Of a DNA stretch of 49,653 nt, positions 8,863-17,405 are shown piece after piece. Position numbers and translations under genes: made by a program. Under the pieces are notes generated by a model, which saw only the letters and a list, made by a program, of their open reading frames with translations, was not told the origin of the DNA and searched no databases. The stretch comes from CAZUCD01 sp964618855. GTDB taxonomy: Bacteria; Sumerlaeota; Sumerlaeia; SLMS01; JANRJK01. The DNA is taken from positions 1 through 49,653 of the forward strand of contig CAZUCD010000005.1 in NCBI GenBank assembly GCA_964618855.1, written 5' to 3'. Every line of letters begins with the position of its first letter. Positions within the stretch are counted from its first letter, which is position 1.

Positions 8863-9789
8863 CTATGGTGCTGCGGGCGCGACGGGCATTGCGAATTCGT
8901 TCGAGACGAGCGGCCCCGATTCAGCCTGCACGACGAGGCGCTCGCGCATTCCCGTTCTCCGGGCGTAGTAGCTCGATGTTGTGATCCAGCACTTGCCCGG
9001 GGGAAGATAGACGCGATGGAAGCTGTTACCGCAAAACAAGTTTGGTCTCTCGATCGGAAGGGGAGTCCAGGCCCCCGATCCCCCAACGGCGCTCTCATGC
9101 TCAAGAAGGAGCCTGCTGTCTGCTGCACGAAGCCACCGGCCCTCGCGTGACGTGTTCGCGACCGCGAGGAGCAGGCGCCCACGTTCCGGATCGGCCAGTA
9201 CCAGGAAATGCAGTGTGTCCGCCGGTTTGCCCGCCAGGGAGGCGGCGATCACAGGAAGGATATCCACTGCAGGATACTCCTTCAGGTCTGCAAAACCTCC
9301 CAAAGCCTTCTCGTCCTCCCTCGCAGAAGTGACATGAAAGTCGCCGATGGGGTCAGTCTCCGGTCGCACCATGCGCAGCTTCCCCGCGCGGTCCCATAAC
9401 TCCTGCAACCGGGCGAAGCCTCCGCCCGCTTCCCCCGTGAGGCGCACGCGCGGCAGGAACCCGTCCAGGTGCTCCTTCACGGGCGTGCCACCGTAGAACA
9501 TCCGCGCGAAGGCGGCCTCCTGCTCCGACGCCGGCCGCGCGGGATTGCCCACGCCTTCCATCCAGTTGGCGACGAGGCCTGCGGGCGAGGCGTCGAAGTC
9601 CGGTGAACTCGGCTCGGGAGGCCAAGCCGGGAATCCCCGCGGGACACTCACCCCGGACTGGGGGATCGCCGTGCTGACAGGCAACGTCGGGCTCGAACCC
9701 GTTGTGGCACCAGAGTCGCCGTGCGTTGAACTGCTGCAACCGATCACGAGAGCCGCCACGGTTGGAATGATGCAGAGCATTGCGTGCAT
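8863..9789 (-). CDS. Lipoprotein of unknown function
   Basis: 308 aa. The N-terminus MHAMLCIIPTVAALVIGCSS is a lipoprotein signal peptide with lipobox VIGC. A Ser/Thr/Pro-rich linker of about 45 residues follows and then a globular part. I do not recognise the family. The globular part contains FYGGTPVKEHLDGFLPRVRL, a DPIGDFHVTSARE segment and YLPPGKCWITTSSYYARR; no catalytic motif is evident. ATG 9789 is chosen because the signal peptide starts there and AAAGGA lies 8 nt upstream; the open frame extends to 9969 without sense. The GT4 gene ends 53 bp upstream on the same strand, so the two are probably co-transcribed, which suggests a cell-surface role linked to glycan export or display. Confidence 0.7.
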   Translation of the reverse strand: MHAMLCIIPTVAALVIGCSSSTHGDSGATTGSSPTLPVSTAIPQSGVSVPRGFPAWPPEPSSPDFDASPAGLVANWMEGVGNPARPASEQEAAFARMFYGGTPVKEHLDGFLPRVRLTGEAGGGFARLQELWDRAGKLRMVRPETDPIGDFHVTSAREDEKALGGFADLKEYPAVDILPVIAASLAGKPADTLHFLVLADPERGRLLLAVANTSREGRWLRAADSRLLLEHESAVGGSGAWTPLPIERPNLFCGNSFHRVYLPPGKCWITTSSYYARRTGMRERLVVQAESGPLVSNEFAMPVAPAAP

Positions 9790-9842
9790 GGACCCATCCT
9801 TTACAAAGTCGACAGCGCAGCGCGCACGCAGGTTGGCCGTCC

Positions 9843-10958
9843 TCATCCAGCGACGGCTTCGCGCCAGACGGCGACGGTGCGCGCCGCGCAGGCCCCGATC
9901 GTGAAGAGCTCCGCAACGCGGGCGCGGGCGGCCTCGCCCCGCCTTCGCACTTCCGCGCGGTTGCGCCACGCCTCGACCAGGACGCGCGCCACGGCGGCGG
10001 GGGAGAGGTCGCGCACAATCCAGCCGGATTCGCCGTCAGCGATCAACTCCGGAATGCCCCCGTTTGCGGAACCTATGCTCGGACGCCCCGCACCGCCTGC
10101 TTCGACGATCGTGCGTCCAAACCCCTCCTCCGACGAAATCAGCATGTTCACGTCGCATGCCGCATACAACCCGGCGACATCCGCGCGGAATGGCACCCAG
10201 ACCGCCCGGTCGGACAGGTCCGGTTTCGCGAGCCGTGCCCTGACCGACTCCCCATAGCCGAGCGAGGACTTGAAGGCATCGCCCGCAAGCAGCAGCCGAA
10301 CATCCGCGCCCTCCCGAGCGGCCAGCGCCACCGCCTCCGCCGCCACGAGCTGGTTCTTCCGGTCGCTCACCAACCCAAGGAGCGCCACGACCAGCGCCGT
10401 GTCGGGCCATGAGGCCGTCTCCGCCAGGGGCACGCGCTCCCGCGCCACGCCCACGAATCGGGAAACGTCGATCCCGTTGTGCACGACGCGAACACCTTCT
10501 TCCAGGCCGCTCCCCGCAAACAGCCCCGCCACCGCCTCGGACACACAGATAATCCGTCGGCATCTTGCCATCGAGTAGTTTCGGATCTGCCTGGGCGTGA
10601 TCGTCAAACGGACGTGCCCGGTCGACGGGACGCCGGCCGAGGCCGCCACCCTCGTACCCTGGGGACAGCAGTGGAACTCGTTGGCATGAATGAGGTCGGG
10701 CCGAAATCGCCGCGCAACCTCACGAAGGCGAGGCATCTGCGTCACGTGGGCTTGCAGCCAACCCCCGAGCTTCCGCCAAGGGTGATGGGGGATGATCTCC
10801 GTCGAAATCCCGGACGACTTGAGTCTCTCCCACAATTCCCCACCGTTGGGCGATATCACGAGGGGTTCCACCCCCGCGGGGAGGTGGGTCGCCAGGTCGA
10901 CCAGACTCTGCCGGGCACCCAATAGCCGTCCCGAAGGGCTGAGGATGAGAATGCGCAT
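9843..10958 (-). CDS. GT4-family glycosyltransferase (GT-B fold)
   Basis: 371 aa, the usual length. The N-terminal Rossmann domain starts MRILILSPSGRLLGARQSLVD with the 'DLIHANEFH' segment near residue 90. The C-terminal donor-binding domain has VVHNGIDVSRF (about 158-168), VVALLGLVSDRKNQ (about 190-203) and the EX7E motif E278-E286 in ISSEEGFGRTIVEAGGAG, which binds the nucleotide sugar. A retaining transferase using a UDP- or GDP-sugar is expected. The substrate cannot be told. ATG 10958 agrees with the first beta strand; there is no strong Shine-Dalgarno. It is first in a likely two-gene unit with the lipoprotein gene downstream. Confidence 0.88.
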   Translation of the reverse strand: MRILILSPSGRLLGARQSLVDLATHLPAGVEPLVISPNGGELWERLKSSGISTEIIPHHPWRKLGGWLQAHVTQMPRLREVARRFRPDLIHANEFHCCPQGTRVAASAGVPSTGHVRLTITPRQIRNYSMARCRRIICVSEAVAGLFAGSGLEEGVRVVHNGIDVSRFVGVARERVPLAETASWPDTALVVALLGLVSDRKNQLVAAEAVALAAREGADVRLLLAGDAFKSSLGYGESVRARLAKPDLSDRAVWVPFRADVAGLYAACDVNMLISSEEGFGRTIVEAGGAGRPSIGSANGGIPELIADGESGWIVRDLSPAAVARVLVEAWRNRAEVRRRGEAARARVAELFTIGACAARTVAVWREAVAG

Positions 10959-11333
10959 CCTAAAGTCGCGTCCGTTCCAAGAAAATGCCTTGGCGCGGGG
11001 ATGAGCCCCCGGTCGGGCCGCGAACTCCTACGCCTAAGTTTTGCTTTTTGTCGACCGACTTTGACATAAACTCTTGTGCATCAATGATGTAATTGGAAAA
11101 GTCGGGAAACCGAAACGGGTCGGAATCACACACGATCTCAGTGTTTCCCTGTGCGCCACTTCGGAGTCGAGTTACTAATGGTAGCACTGTGGTTGAAAAC
11201 TGTCCACATATGGCTGCCCCTGTGGCAAAAAAAAGCTGAAAAAGATTTCGATTCTTCCTTGACGCTCTAGTTTGGCCGGGCCGTCCTTACCTTACTCAGT
11301 TCGGTGGGAAAAAAGGACAGCGAGGGACATCTG
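10959..11333. other. Divergent intergenic region upstream of mraZ
   Basis: A 375-bp non-coding stretch between the GT4 gene (-) and mraZ (+). It is clearly richer in A+T than its surroundings, with A-runs near 11227-11245 and a perfect -35-like TTGACA at 11062-11067, but no well-spaced TATAAT-like hexamer. It must hold the promoter of the dcw cluster and probably that of the GT4 gene. I cannot place either with confidence. No coding pattern was seen in it. Confidence 0.6.
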
Positions 11334-11969
11334 GTGGCAGTCGGCGGAAGGGCACGGCGCGATCGGCTTCAGGGTCATCAGCAGCAGACCCTCGACGAGA
11401 AGGGCCGTATCCCTATTCCTTCCAAGTTTCTGCCCCGGTTTCTTGAGCTCTGCGACCCACCGGAGGAGGGCAAGGGAGTGAAAGTTGTCATCGCAGCTTC
11501 CTTGGCAGGCAACATTGGCATCTATCCACCGGCCGTCTTCGATCAGCTTGTGGAGCTTTTTGACGCAGAGTCGCTCGAGAACGAAGACCTGATCATGGTG
11601 CGCAAGACCCTCTTGAATAGCTACGATGAGCAGTACCTCGACAAGCAGAATCGCTTCAGGGTCTCCAGTTTGCTCGCCATGACGGTCGGTTTGGTGGACT
11701 CCGCGGATGCGCTCGAGGGCGAAGGCAAGCCGTCGGAATCGGACGAGTTGGCGAGGAAGGTGGTCATTGTGGGATCGGACAACTACCTCGAGCTGATGGG
11801 CGTGAAAGCATTCGGCGCCTCGATGAAGGGTTTCGTGGACCACCGCAAGGAACTGTTCGGCGCGGCGGCGAAGTCGAAGGGGTTGTTGGGATTCCTCGCG
11901 GGGGAGTTCGGCCATGGGTCACGTGCCGGTGATGGTTCGCGAGGTCCTGGAGGCGCTGCGTCCCACTGA
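11334..11969 (+). CDS. mraZ: MraZ-family transcriptional regulator
   Basis: 211 aa, longer than the usual 140-160. Two swapped-hairpin (AbrB/SpoVT-like) halves are visible. The first has TLDEKGRIPIPSKFLPRF and a GNIGIYPPAVFDQLVELF segment; the second has YLDKQNRFRVSSLLAM followed by KVVIVGSDNYLELMG. In other bacteria MraZ binds upstream of its own operon and regulates the dcw cluster; its position as first gene of dcw supports the call. I choose GTG 11334 because GAGGG (11322-11326) sits 7 nt upstream. An in-frame GTG at 11304 has no Shine-Dalgarno but was not excluded. The C-terminus runs about 56 bp into rsmH, and the last ~20 residues are Gly/Ser/Ala-rich and may be non-functional read-through. 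Clear MraZ boxes were not found upstream. Confidence 0.88.
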   Translation: MAVGGRARRDRLQGHQQQTLDEKGRIPIPSKFLPRFLELCDPPEEGKGVKVVIAASLAGNIGIYPPAVFDQLVELFDAESLENEDLIMVRKTLLNSYDEQYLDKQNRFRVSSLLAMTVGLVDSADALEGEGKPSESDELARKVVIVGSDNYLELMGVKAFGASMKGFVDHRKELFGAAAKSKGLLGFLAGEFGHGSRAGDGSRGPGGAASH

Positions 11970-12876
11970 GGGCGCGGTGGTGGTGGACGGAACGGTCGGG
12001 GCGGGCGGTCACGCGCTCGAACTGGCCCGGGGGATCGGCAGGACGGGGAGGCTCTTCGCGCTGGACCGCGACCCGGCCATGGCGGCCATCGCGGCGGAGA
12101 ACCTCGGCAGGGCATTCGACTCACGGAAGGGACCGGACATTCGCGTGGTGACGGCGTCCTACGACAAGATCGGCGAAGTGCTCGCGGTGGCGGAAACGCC
12201 GGGGGCCGACGCGATCCTTCTCGACCTCGGGATGAACTCCATCCAGGTGGACGATCCCTCGCGCGGGTTCGGGTTCCGCAACGACGGGCCGCTCGATGGG
12301 CGGTTCAACCCCGAAGAGCCGGGCTGCGTCTCCATCGCCGAGCTTGTGGCGACCGCGCAGGAGCAGGACCTCGCGGACTGGATCTTTCGGCTCTCGGACG
12401 AGCGCCACGCGCGCCGCATCGCCGCAGCGATCGTGCGCGAGCGCGCGAAGGCGCCGATCCGCACCACGGCGCAGCTCGCGGAAATCATCCGGGCCGCCGT
12501 GCCCGCGAACGAGCGCCACCTGCGGCTCGACTCGGCGACGCGCACCATGCAGGCCCTCCGGATCGTCGCGAACGCGGAACTCGAGACGCTCGAACGCGGC
12601 CTCCGCGCCTCGCTCGCCTCCCTCAACCCGGGGGGGCGGCTGGCGGTGCTCTCCTACCACAGTGGGGAGGACCGCCTGACCAAGCGCATCTTCGACGAGG
12701 CGGGCTCCCCGCGCCCCGATCCGACGAACCTCTACAGCGCGACCACGACGGAGGGACTCGAGTTCCACATGCCCCGCCGCGGCGCGATCAAGCCGACCGA
12801 CGCGGAGGTCGCCTCGAATCCACGCTCGCGCAGCGCGCGGCTGCGTTCGATCGAACGCCGGGGAGGTGCCGCATGA
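11914..12876 (+). CDS. rsmH: 16S rRNA (cytosine-1402-N4)-methyltransferase RsmH
   Basis: 320 aa, usual length. RsmH methylates N4 of C1402 in the decoding centre of the 30S subunit, using S-adenosylmethionine. Seen: the N-terminal HVPVMVREVLEALRP, the SAM-binding VVDGTVGAGGHALEL, LLDLGMNSIQVDDPSRGF with RNDGPLDGRFNP, and LAVLSYHSGEDRLTK near the end, all family signatures in order. Start ATG 11914 has GGGGGAG 7 nt upstream and lies inside the end of mraZ, so the two are likely translationally coupled. The stop overlaps the next gene (ATGA). Confidence 0.96.
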   Translation: MGHVPVMVREVLEALRPTEGAVVVDGTVGAGGHALELARGIGRTGRLFALDRDPAMAAIAAENLGRAFDSRKGPDIRVVTASYDKIGEVLAVAETPGADAILLDLGMNSIQVDDPSRGFGFRNDGPLDGRFNPEEPGCVSIAELVATAQEQDLADWIFRLSDERHARRIAAAIVRERAKAPIRTTAQLAEIIRAAVPANERHLRLDSATRTMQALRIVANAELETLERGLRASLASLNPGGRLAVLSYHSGEDRLTKRIFDEAGSPRPDPTNLYSATTTEGLEFHMPRRGAIKPTDAEVASNPRSRSARLRSIERRGGAA

Positions 12877-13289
12877 AGGAGGACCATGTGTACGGTGCGG
12901 CGAAACCGCGCGGGCGCATGCGCCGCGAAGCGGCCGAGGAGCCGATGGGTGTCCTCCGCGTGCGCGACCTTCTCGCCATCTTCGGCGTCGGGGCGCTCCT
13001 GACCGCCCTCGGCTTCTGGCAGGTCGGGACCGTGTTCGAGATTCGGGACTACGAGATGGGGACGGGGGAGGCGCTCCAGCGCACCGTCGCCACGCGGGAC
13101 AAATCGCGCGAGATGGCCGTCCGGATTGGCTCGCTGCAGACGGACGAGTCGATGAGGCGCGCGGCGCTGGTCAACTACGGCATGGTCGATCCCGAGCCGG
13201 CGCTCGTGTCGAAGCTGAGTGTTTCGCAGGCGGCGATGCAGCGCTGGCGCGCGGCGGCCGACTCCACCAGGAAGGAGGACCAAAGGTAG
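12873..13289 (+). CDS. ftsL: FtsL-like cell-division protein (small bitopic protein)
   Basis: 138 aa. It has a basic cytosolic N-terminus of about 30 residues (KPRGRMRREA), one transmembrane segment at about 34-52 (LLAIFGVGALLTALGFW) and a periplasmic helical tail with heptad-like hydrophobic spacing. There is little primary-sequence identity to known FtsL, as is normal for this family. The call rests on size, topology and its position between rsmH and ftsI, the conserved FtsL slot. FtsL forms a complex with FtsQ and FtsB that activates FtsWI. It overlaps rsmH by ATGA. It is followed by an unusually long 465-bp gap before ftsI. Confidence 0.7.
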   Translation: MKEDHVYGAAKPRGRMRREAAEEPMGVLRVRDLLAIFGVGALLTALGFWQVGTVFEIRDYEMGTGEALQRTVATRDKSREMAVRIGSLQTDESMRRAALVNYGMVDPEPALVSKLSVSQAAMQRWRAAADSTRKEDQR

Positions 13290-13360
13290 AGGACCGGGGC
13301 GAGGGATTGGCTCCCCCGCGCGGTCCGAACGGAAACCGCTGCACGCGCGGCGATTCCGCA

Positions 13361-13376
13361 ACAAGGAAAGGCCAGG
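13361..13376 (+). repeat. Left arm of a 16-bp perfect inverted repeat
   Basis: ACAAGGAAAGGCCAGG, the reverse complement of 13599-13614. Outside the arm CCGC is also shared after one mismatch, and inside it CCGTG and TCCGGG are shared with small gaps, so the related length is nearer 40 bp. Confidence 0.85.
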
Positions 13377-13598
13377 ATCCGTGAGGTTCCGGGCACTGCT
13401 TCGAGATCGGCATCACGGATTCGAAGCGGAGCCCCGGGCCGAGAGGACCGAACCGGGGATTCCCGCTCCAGCTCCCGCTGAAATCCCGCTCCCCCGGCTC
13501 GTCACCCGCTCCCGCCCACGCATCCCGTCCCCCCGAGGCACGGGGCCCGCCGAGCACCACACCGTTCCCGCGGTCGGCGATTCCCGGAGCACACGGCC

Positions 13599-13614
13599 CC
13601 TGGCCTTTCCTTGT
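13599..13614 (-). repeat. Right arm of a 16-bp perfect inverted repeat
   Basis: CCTGGCCTTTCCTTGT, the reverse complement of 13361-13376, separated from it by 222 bp. An in-frame TTG at 13611 lies inside this arm, but I do not take it as the ftsI start. Confidence 0.85.
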
Positions 13615-13754
13615 CGCGGCCTCGTCCGGCGAAACCTCCGCCCGAGACCCAAGAGGCGCGAGACCCCGGCGATTCGCGGCAGTGGCTTCACCACCCAAAA
13701 GTCTCCCAGAGACCGCGTGCACGGAGTTCGTCCGTTCGCGACAGGAGAGCCCTT

Positions 13755-15818
13755 GTGCTTCACAGGCCGCACCGGCTGCGTTCCATCGTCCTCGGCGTCG
13801 CCTTCTCGGCGCTCGCCGCGACGGTGGCCGCGCGCCTGGTGTCGCTTCAGCTCGACCGCCACGATTCCTACGTGGCGCGCGCCCGCCAGCAGCAGACCCG
13901 CCGCGTCGTCATCCAGCCCGAGCGCGGGGACATCCTGGACCGCGCCGGGCGCCCGCTCGCGCAGTCCACAGCGCGCCTCAGCCTCTACGTCAATCCGGTC
14001 TACCTGCGCGCCCCGCACGCGGAGATCGACCTCGACCAGCTCGCGCGGCAGATCGCGCACTACACGGGCATGCCCTCCCAGCGCGTCCGCTCGCGCCTCG
14101 ACCGCAGCACCCCCGTCGTGCTCGGCCGAGCCCTCCATCCGGAGATCGCGCGCCGCCTGGAGGAGACGCTCGACATCTACCCCATCGACGCCCGCGGCGT
14201 ATGGTTCCACCGCGAGACGCGCCGGACCTATCCGCGCCACCTCGCCGCCGCACTCATCGGCTTCTGCTCCAGCGACGGCGACGGGGACAACACCGGCATC
14301 TGCGGCGTCGAGCAGAGCTACAACCGCGAGCTGAGCGGCCAGCGCATCGAGTCCAAGGTCCGCCGCACCGCCGTCAGCCAGGCCATCGACTCGATCCCGG
14401 CCGAGGACCTTGTCCGCGCGCGTGGCAACACGCTCGTGCTCACGATCGACTCCGTAATCCAGGAGGCGACCGAGAACGCCCTGAGGGATGCCGTGGACGA
14501 GTTTGGCGCCGCCGGCGCCGGCGCCGTCGTCATGGACGTGCGCACGGGGGAGGTGCTCGCCATGGCAAGCCACCCCACCTTCGACAACAACTCGTTCTCC
14601 TCCGCGACCAACGAGCAGCGCAGGAACCGCACGATCACCGACCCCCTGGAGGCCGGCAGCGTCGTCAAGCTCTTCACGGCCGCCATGCTCATCGACCTTG
14701 GGCTCGTCGGCCCCGACACGCTCGTGGACTGCGAGGGCGGGCACGCCGTCATCGATGGCCGCCGCATCAACGACGCCCCCGGGCACGACCCGCTCCATGT
14801 CGTCAGCTTCCGCACCGCGCTCGCGTTCTCTTCCAACGTCGGCATCATCAAGCTCGCCCAGGCCGTCGACAACGAGACGTGGCACGGCTACCTGCGCGCC
14901 TTCGGGTTCGGGTCCGACACCCCGCTGCGCCTCCCAGGGGAGAGCGCCGGCATCCTCTACCCCGTCGAGAAGTGGACCAAGTTCTCCCGCACCTCCCTCC
15001 CCATGGGGTACGAACTGGCGCTGACGCCCATCCAGATTGCCTCCGGCGTGGCTGCGCTCGTGAACGACGGGCGCTACATGCGGCCCACGCTGGTCAAGGA
15101 GGTGCGCTCCTCCCGCGGCGTGGTCATCGACCGCCACGACCCCGAGGAACTCCGCCAGGTCGTCCGCCCCACCACCAGCGCGATCATGCGGGAACTGATG
15201 GCGGACGTCGTCGTCGAGGGCACCGGAAAGAAGGCGCAGGTTCCCGGATACAGGATCGGCGGAAAGACGGGGACCACGGTCAAGTCACACATTCGTGATC
15301 GCAAGGAGTACATCAGCTCCTTCTGCGGCGTCGTCCCGATCGACCAGCCGGCGGTGGTGATCTACGTTTACGTGGACGCCCCCACGAAGGCGCGCTTCGG
15401 CGGAACGATCGCGGCACCCGCCTTCGCGAAGATCGCCAGGGTCGCGATGCTGCACCTCGGCGTGCCCCCCTCGGAGCCCATCGAGGACGCGGCTGAAATC
15501 GAATATGTTGCGGCCACCGTCGACTTGCCCCCTGCGGAGGCCGCCCCCGCAGGGACGATGCCTAACCTTGCGGGCCTCTCCATGTCGGAGGTGCGCCGCG
15601 CGGTTCCCATGCCGGTCGCCTCCCTTGCACTCGCCGGGTCGGGCCTCGCGGTCGACCAGTCCCCCGCGGCCGGCGAGCCCGTCGGGCCCGGCACGCAGGT
15701 CTTCGTCCACTTCTCACACGAACTGGAGCGCCCGCCCACGCGGACGCTCGCCACCTCCGACGCCGCGCACGCACTCGCCATCGCTTCGAGCAACCCCCTC
15801 CCCGAAACGCAGAACTGA
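13755..15818 (+). CDS. ftsI: Division penicillin-binding protein (FtsI/PBP3, class B transpeptidase) with C-terminal PASTA domain
   Basis: 687 aa. It has a short cytosolic tail, one TM segment (about 10-32), a pedestal domain with RGDILDRAGRPLA (58-69) and then the transpeptidase. The catalytic motifs are S302-VV-K305, S359-SN361 and K504TG. The C-terminus carries one PASTA domain at about 601-654 (MPNLAGLSMSEVRRAV ... SPAAGEPVGPGTQVFVHF), a feature of PBP2x/SpoVD-type proteins and absent from E. coli FtsI. It cross-links septal peptidoglycan in the periplasm with FtsW. I choose GTG 13755 because AGGAG lies 7 nt upstream and the TM follows directly. The frame is open to a TTG at 13611, but that segment is Arg/Pro-rich without character. 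It is followed 9 bp later by murE. Confidence 0.93.
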   Translation: MLHRPHRLRSIVLGVAFSALAATVAARLVSLQLDRHDSYVARARQQQTRRVVIQPERGDILDRAGRPLAQSTARLSLYVNPVYLRAPHAEIDLDQLARQIAHYTGMPSQRVRSRLDRSTPVVLGRALHPEIARRLEETLDIYPIDARGVWFHRETRRTYPRHLAAALIGFCSSDGDGDNTGICGVEQSYNRELSGQRIESKVRRTAVSQAIDSIPAEDLVRARGNTLVLTIDSVIQEATENALRDAVDEFGAAGAGAVVMDVRTGEVLAMASHPTFDNNSFSSATNEQRRNRTITDPLEAGSVVKLFTAAMLIDLGLVGPDTLVDCEGGHAVIDGRRINDAPGHDPLHVVSFRTALAFSSNVGIIKLAQAVDNETWHGYLRAFGFGSDTPLRLPGESAGILYPVEKWTKFSRTSLPMGYELALTPIQIASGVAALVNDGRYMRPTLVKEVRSSRGVVIDRHDPEELRQVVRPTTSAIMRELMADVVVEGTGKKAQVPGYRIGGKTGTTVKSHIRDRKEYISSFCGVVPIDQPAVVIYVYVDAPTKARFGGTIAAPAFAKIARVAMLHLGVPPSEPIEDAAEIEYVAATVDLPPAEAAPAGTMPNLAGLSMSEVRRAVPMPVASLALAGSGLAVDQSPAAGEPVGPGTQVFVHFSHELERPPTRTLATSDAAHALAIASSNPLPETQN

Positions 15819-15827
15819 GGCCCTCCC

Positions 15828-17405
15828 GTGATTGAATGCTCCTCCCCCGTTCCCCTCCTCGATCTGCTCCGCGACGCCGGCCTCCAGGAAGTGGAGATCT
15901 GCGGCAACCCCCAGGTGATGGTATCCGGGCTCACCGCCCATGCGCAGTCGGCGCGGGCGGGTTCCGTGTTCGTGGCGCGCAAGGGCACGACGACGGACTC
16001 CCACCACTTCGCCGGCGACGCCGTCTCGCGCGGCGCGGCCGTCATCGTTGCGGAGGCGCAGGTCTCGGCGCCCACCGGCGCGACCATCGTGCGCGTGCCT
16101 TCCACGCGGGACGTCCTGGGGCCGCTGGCCCAGGCGGCGGCCGGCAACCCCGCGCGCCGCATGCGCGTCCTGGGCGTTACGGGCACGAATGGCAAGACCA
16201 CGACCACCTTCATAGTCGAACGGATCCTGGCGACGCACGGCATCACGGCGGCGCGGATCGGGACACTCGGCAGCAACTGGGGCGCGGCCTCGGAGTCGGC
16301 GTCGAACACGACGCCGGGACCGGTCGAGCTCGCCGCGCTCATGGCGCGCATGGCGGCATCGGGCGTCCTGGCGGTCGCGATGGAGGTCAGCAGCCACGGC
16401 ATCGACCAGCGCCGCATCGGCGGCATCCCCTTCGCCGCGTGCTCCCTCACGAACATCACGCAGGACCACCTCGACTACCACGGCACGTACGAGAACTACG
16501 TGGCGTGCAAGAAGAGCCTCTTCACGGAGATTCTCCCCGCGATTCCCGGGTCGGTCGGGTGCGTCAACCTGGACGATCCCGTCGGCGAGGAGCTCATGCG
16601 CGAGAATCCCGGGCTCTCCTCCTTCAGCCGCGGTACGGAGCGCCGGAGCGACCTGATCGCGGACGAGATCGTGTGCGGGCCGACGTTCACGGAGTTCGTG
16701 CTCCGCATCGGCGGCGAGATCGGCCGCGTGCGCTCCTCCCTCGTCGGGGGATTCAACATCACCAACATGCTGGCGGCGGCGGGTCTCTGCCGCGCACTCG
16801 GACTCGACGCGCGGGAGATCGCGGAGGGCCTGAGCCAGTTCATCTCGGTGCCCGGCCGCTTCGAGCGCATCGACGCCGGGCAGCCGTTCACCGTGCTGGT
16901 GGACTACGCGCACACGCCGGACGCGCTCTCCCGAGTGATCCGAGCGGCGCGCAGGCTCTCGCACAACCGCCTCATCACCGTGTTCGGCTGCGGCGGCAAC
17001 CGCGACCAGGGCAAGCGCCCCCTCATGGGCCGCGTCGCCGGGCTCCTCAGCGACCATGTCATCATCACGAACGACAATCCGAGGGACGAGGACCCGGAGG
17101 ACATCGCGCTGCACATCGCGGAGGGGCTCCTGCAGGCGCGCATGAAGCCCGCGCGGTACCAGACGATCCTCGACCGGCGGCGCGCCATCGAGAGCGCCAT
17201 CGGCCTCGCATCGCCCGGGGACGTTGTCCTGATCGCCGGGAAGGGCCACGAGGCGTACCAGGAGGCCGGCGGGAGGAGGACGCCCTTCGACGACCGGGAG
17301 GTCGCGCGCGGAATCCTCGCGGGACTCGTCGGGCGCACCAGCGCCCCCGGCTCAGCAGACTCGGAAGTCATCGGGACGGACCGCATCGGGGAGGCGCGCG
17401 CATGA
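15828..17405 (+). CDS. murE: UDP-N-acetylmuramoyl-L-alanyl-D-glutamate--2,6-diaminopimelate ligase MurE
   Basis: 525 aa, slightly longer than usual. MurE adds the third residue of the peptidoglycan stem peptide in the cytosol, using ATP. Visible: an N-terminal UDP-binding domain, ATP loop VTGTNGKTTTT (117-127), NTTPGPVELAALMARM, the SSHGIDQRRIGG region, and the C-terminal VLVDYAHTPDAL and GCGGNRDQGKRPLMG signatures. DNPR (about 416-419, within TNDNPRDEDPED) is the motif of meso-diaminopimelate-specific MurE enzymes; lysine-adding forms have a different sequence there. The start is GTG 15828. The stop overlaps murF by ATGA. Confidence 0.96.
   Translation: MIECSSPVPLLDLLRDAGLQEVEICGNPQVMVSGLTAHAQSARAGSVFVARKGTTTDSHHFAGDAVSRGAAVIVAEAQVSAPTGATIVRVPSTRDVLGPLAQAAAGNPARRMRVLGVTGTNGKTTTTFIVERILATHGITAARIGTLGSNWGAASESASNTTPGPVELAALMARMAASGVLAVAMEVSSHGIDQRRIGGIPFAACSLTNITQDHLDYHGTYENYVACKKSLFTEILPAIPGSVGCVNLDDPVGEELMRENPGLSSFSRGTERRSDLIADEIVCGPTFTEFVLRIGGEIGRVRSSLVGGFNITNMLAAAGLCRALGLDAREIAEGLSQFISVPGRFERIDAGQPFTVLVDYAHTPDALSRVIRAARRLSHNRLITVFGCGGNRDQGKRPLMGRVAGLLSDHVIITNDNPRDEDPEDIALHIAEGLLQARMKPARYQTILDRRRAIESAIGLASPGDVVLIAGKGHEAYQEAGGRRTPFDDREVARGILAGLVGRTSAPGSADSEVIGTDRIGEARA

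Larger units (their letters stand above)
13290..13754. other. Long non-coding gap between ftsL and ftsI
   Basis: 465 bp with no convincing gene on either strand, in a cluster whose other genes mostly overlap. It holds a 16-bp perfect inverted repeat (13361-13376 / 13599-13614), three copies of CGGCGATTC (13348, 13575, 13667) and a cluster of TCCCGCTCC-like motifs (13461-13513). It could hold an internal promoter, a structured leader or a relic of a small element. The frame of ftsI is open through much of it but without protein-like character. Confidence 0.6.

Noticed and set aside
11062..11095. Promoter with -35 TTGACA for mraZ
   Set aside because: The -35 is perfect but the nearest TATAAT-like hexamer (TGTAAT) is 21 bp away, too far for a confident call; it is also about 240 bp from the start codon.
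10960..11187. 75-codon open frame on the minus strand ahead of the GT4 gene
   Set aside because: No ribosome site and no protein-like pattern; it lies in the AT-richer control region and I treat it as non-coding.
11201..11208. DnaA-box-like TGTCCACA upstream of mraZ
   Set aside because: A single imperfect copy with no cluster and no dnaA, dnaN or parAB nearby; not an origin.
13413..15137. Minus-strand frame opposite ftsI and the ftsL-ftsI gap
   Set aside because: No family pattern or ribosome site; codon composition fits an antisense shadow. It also does not explain the gap.
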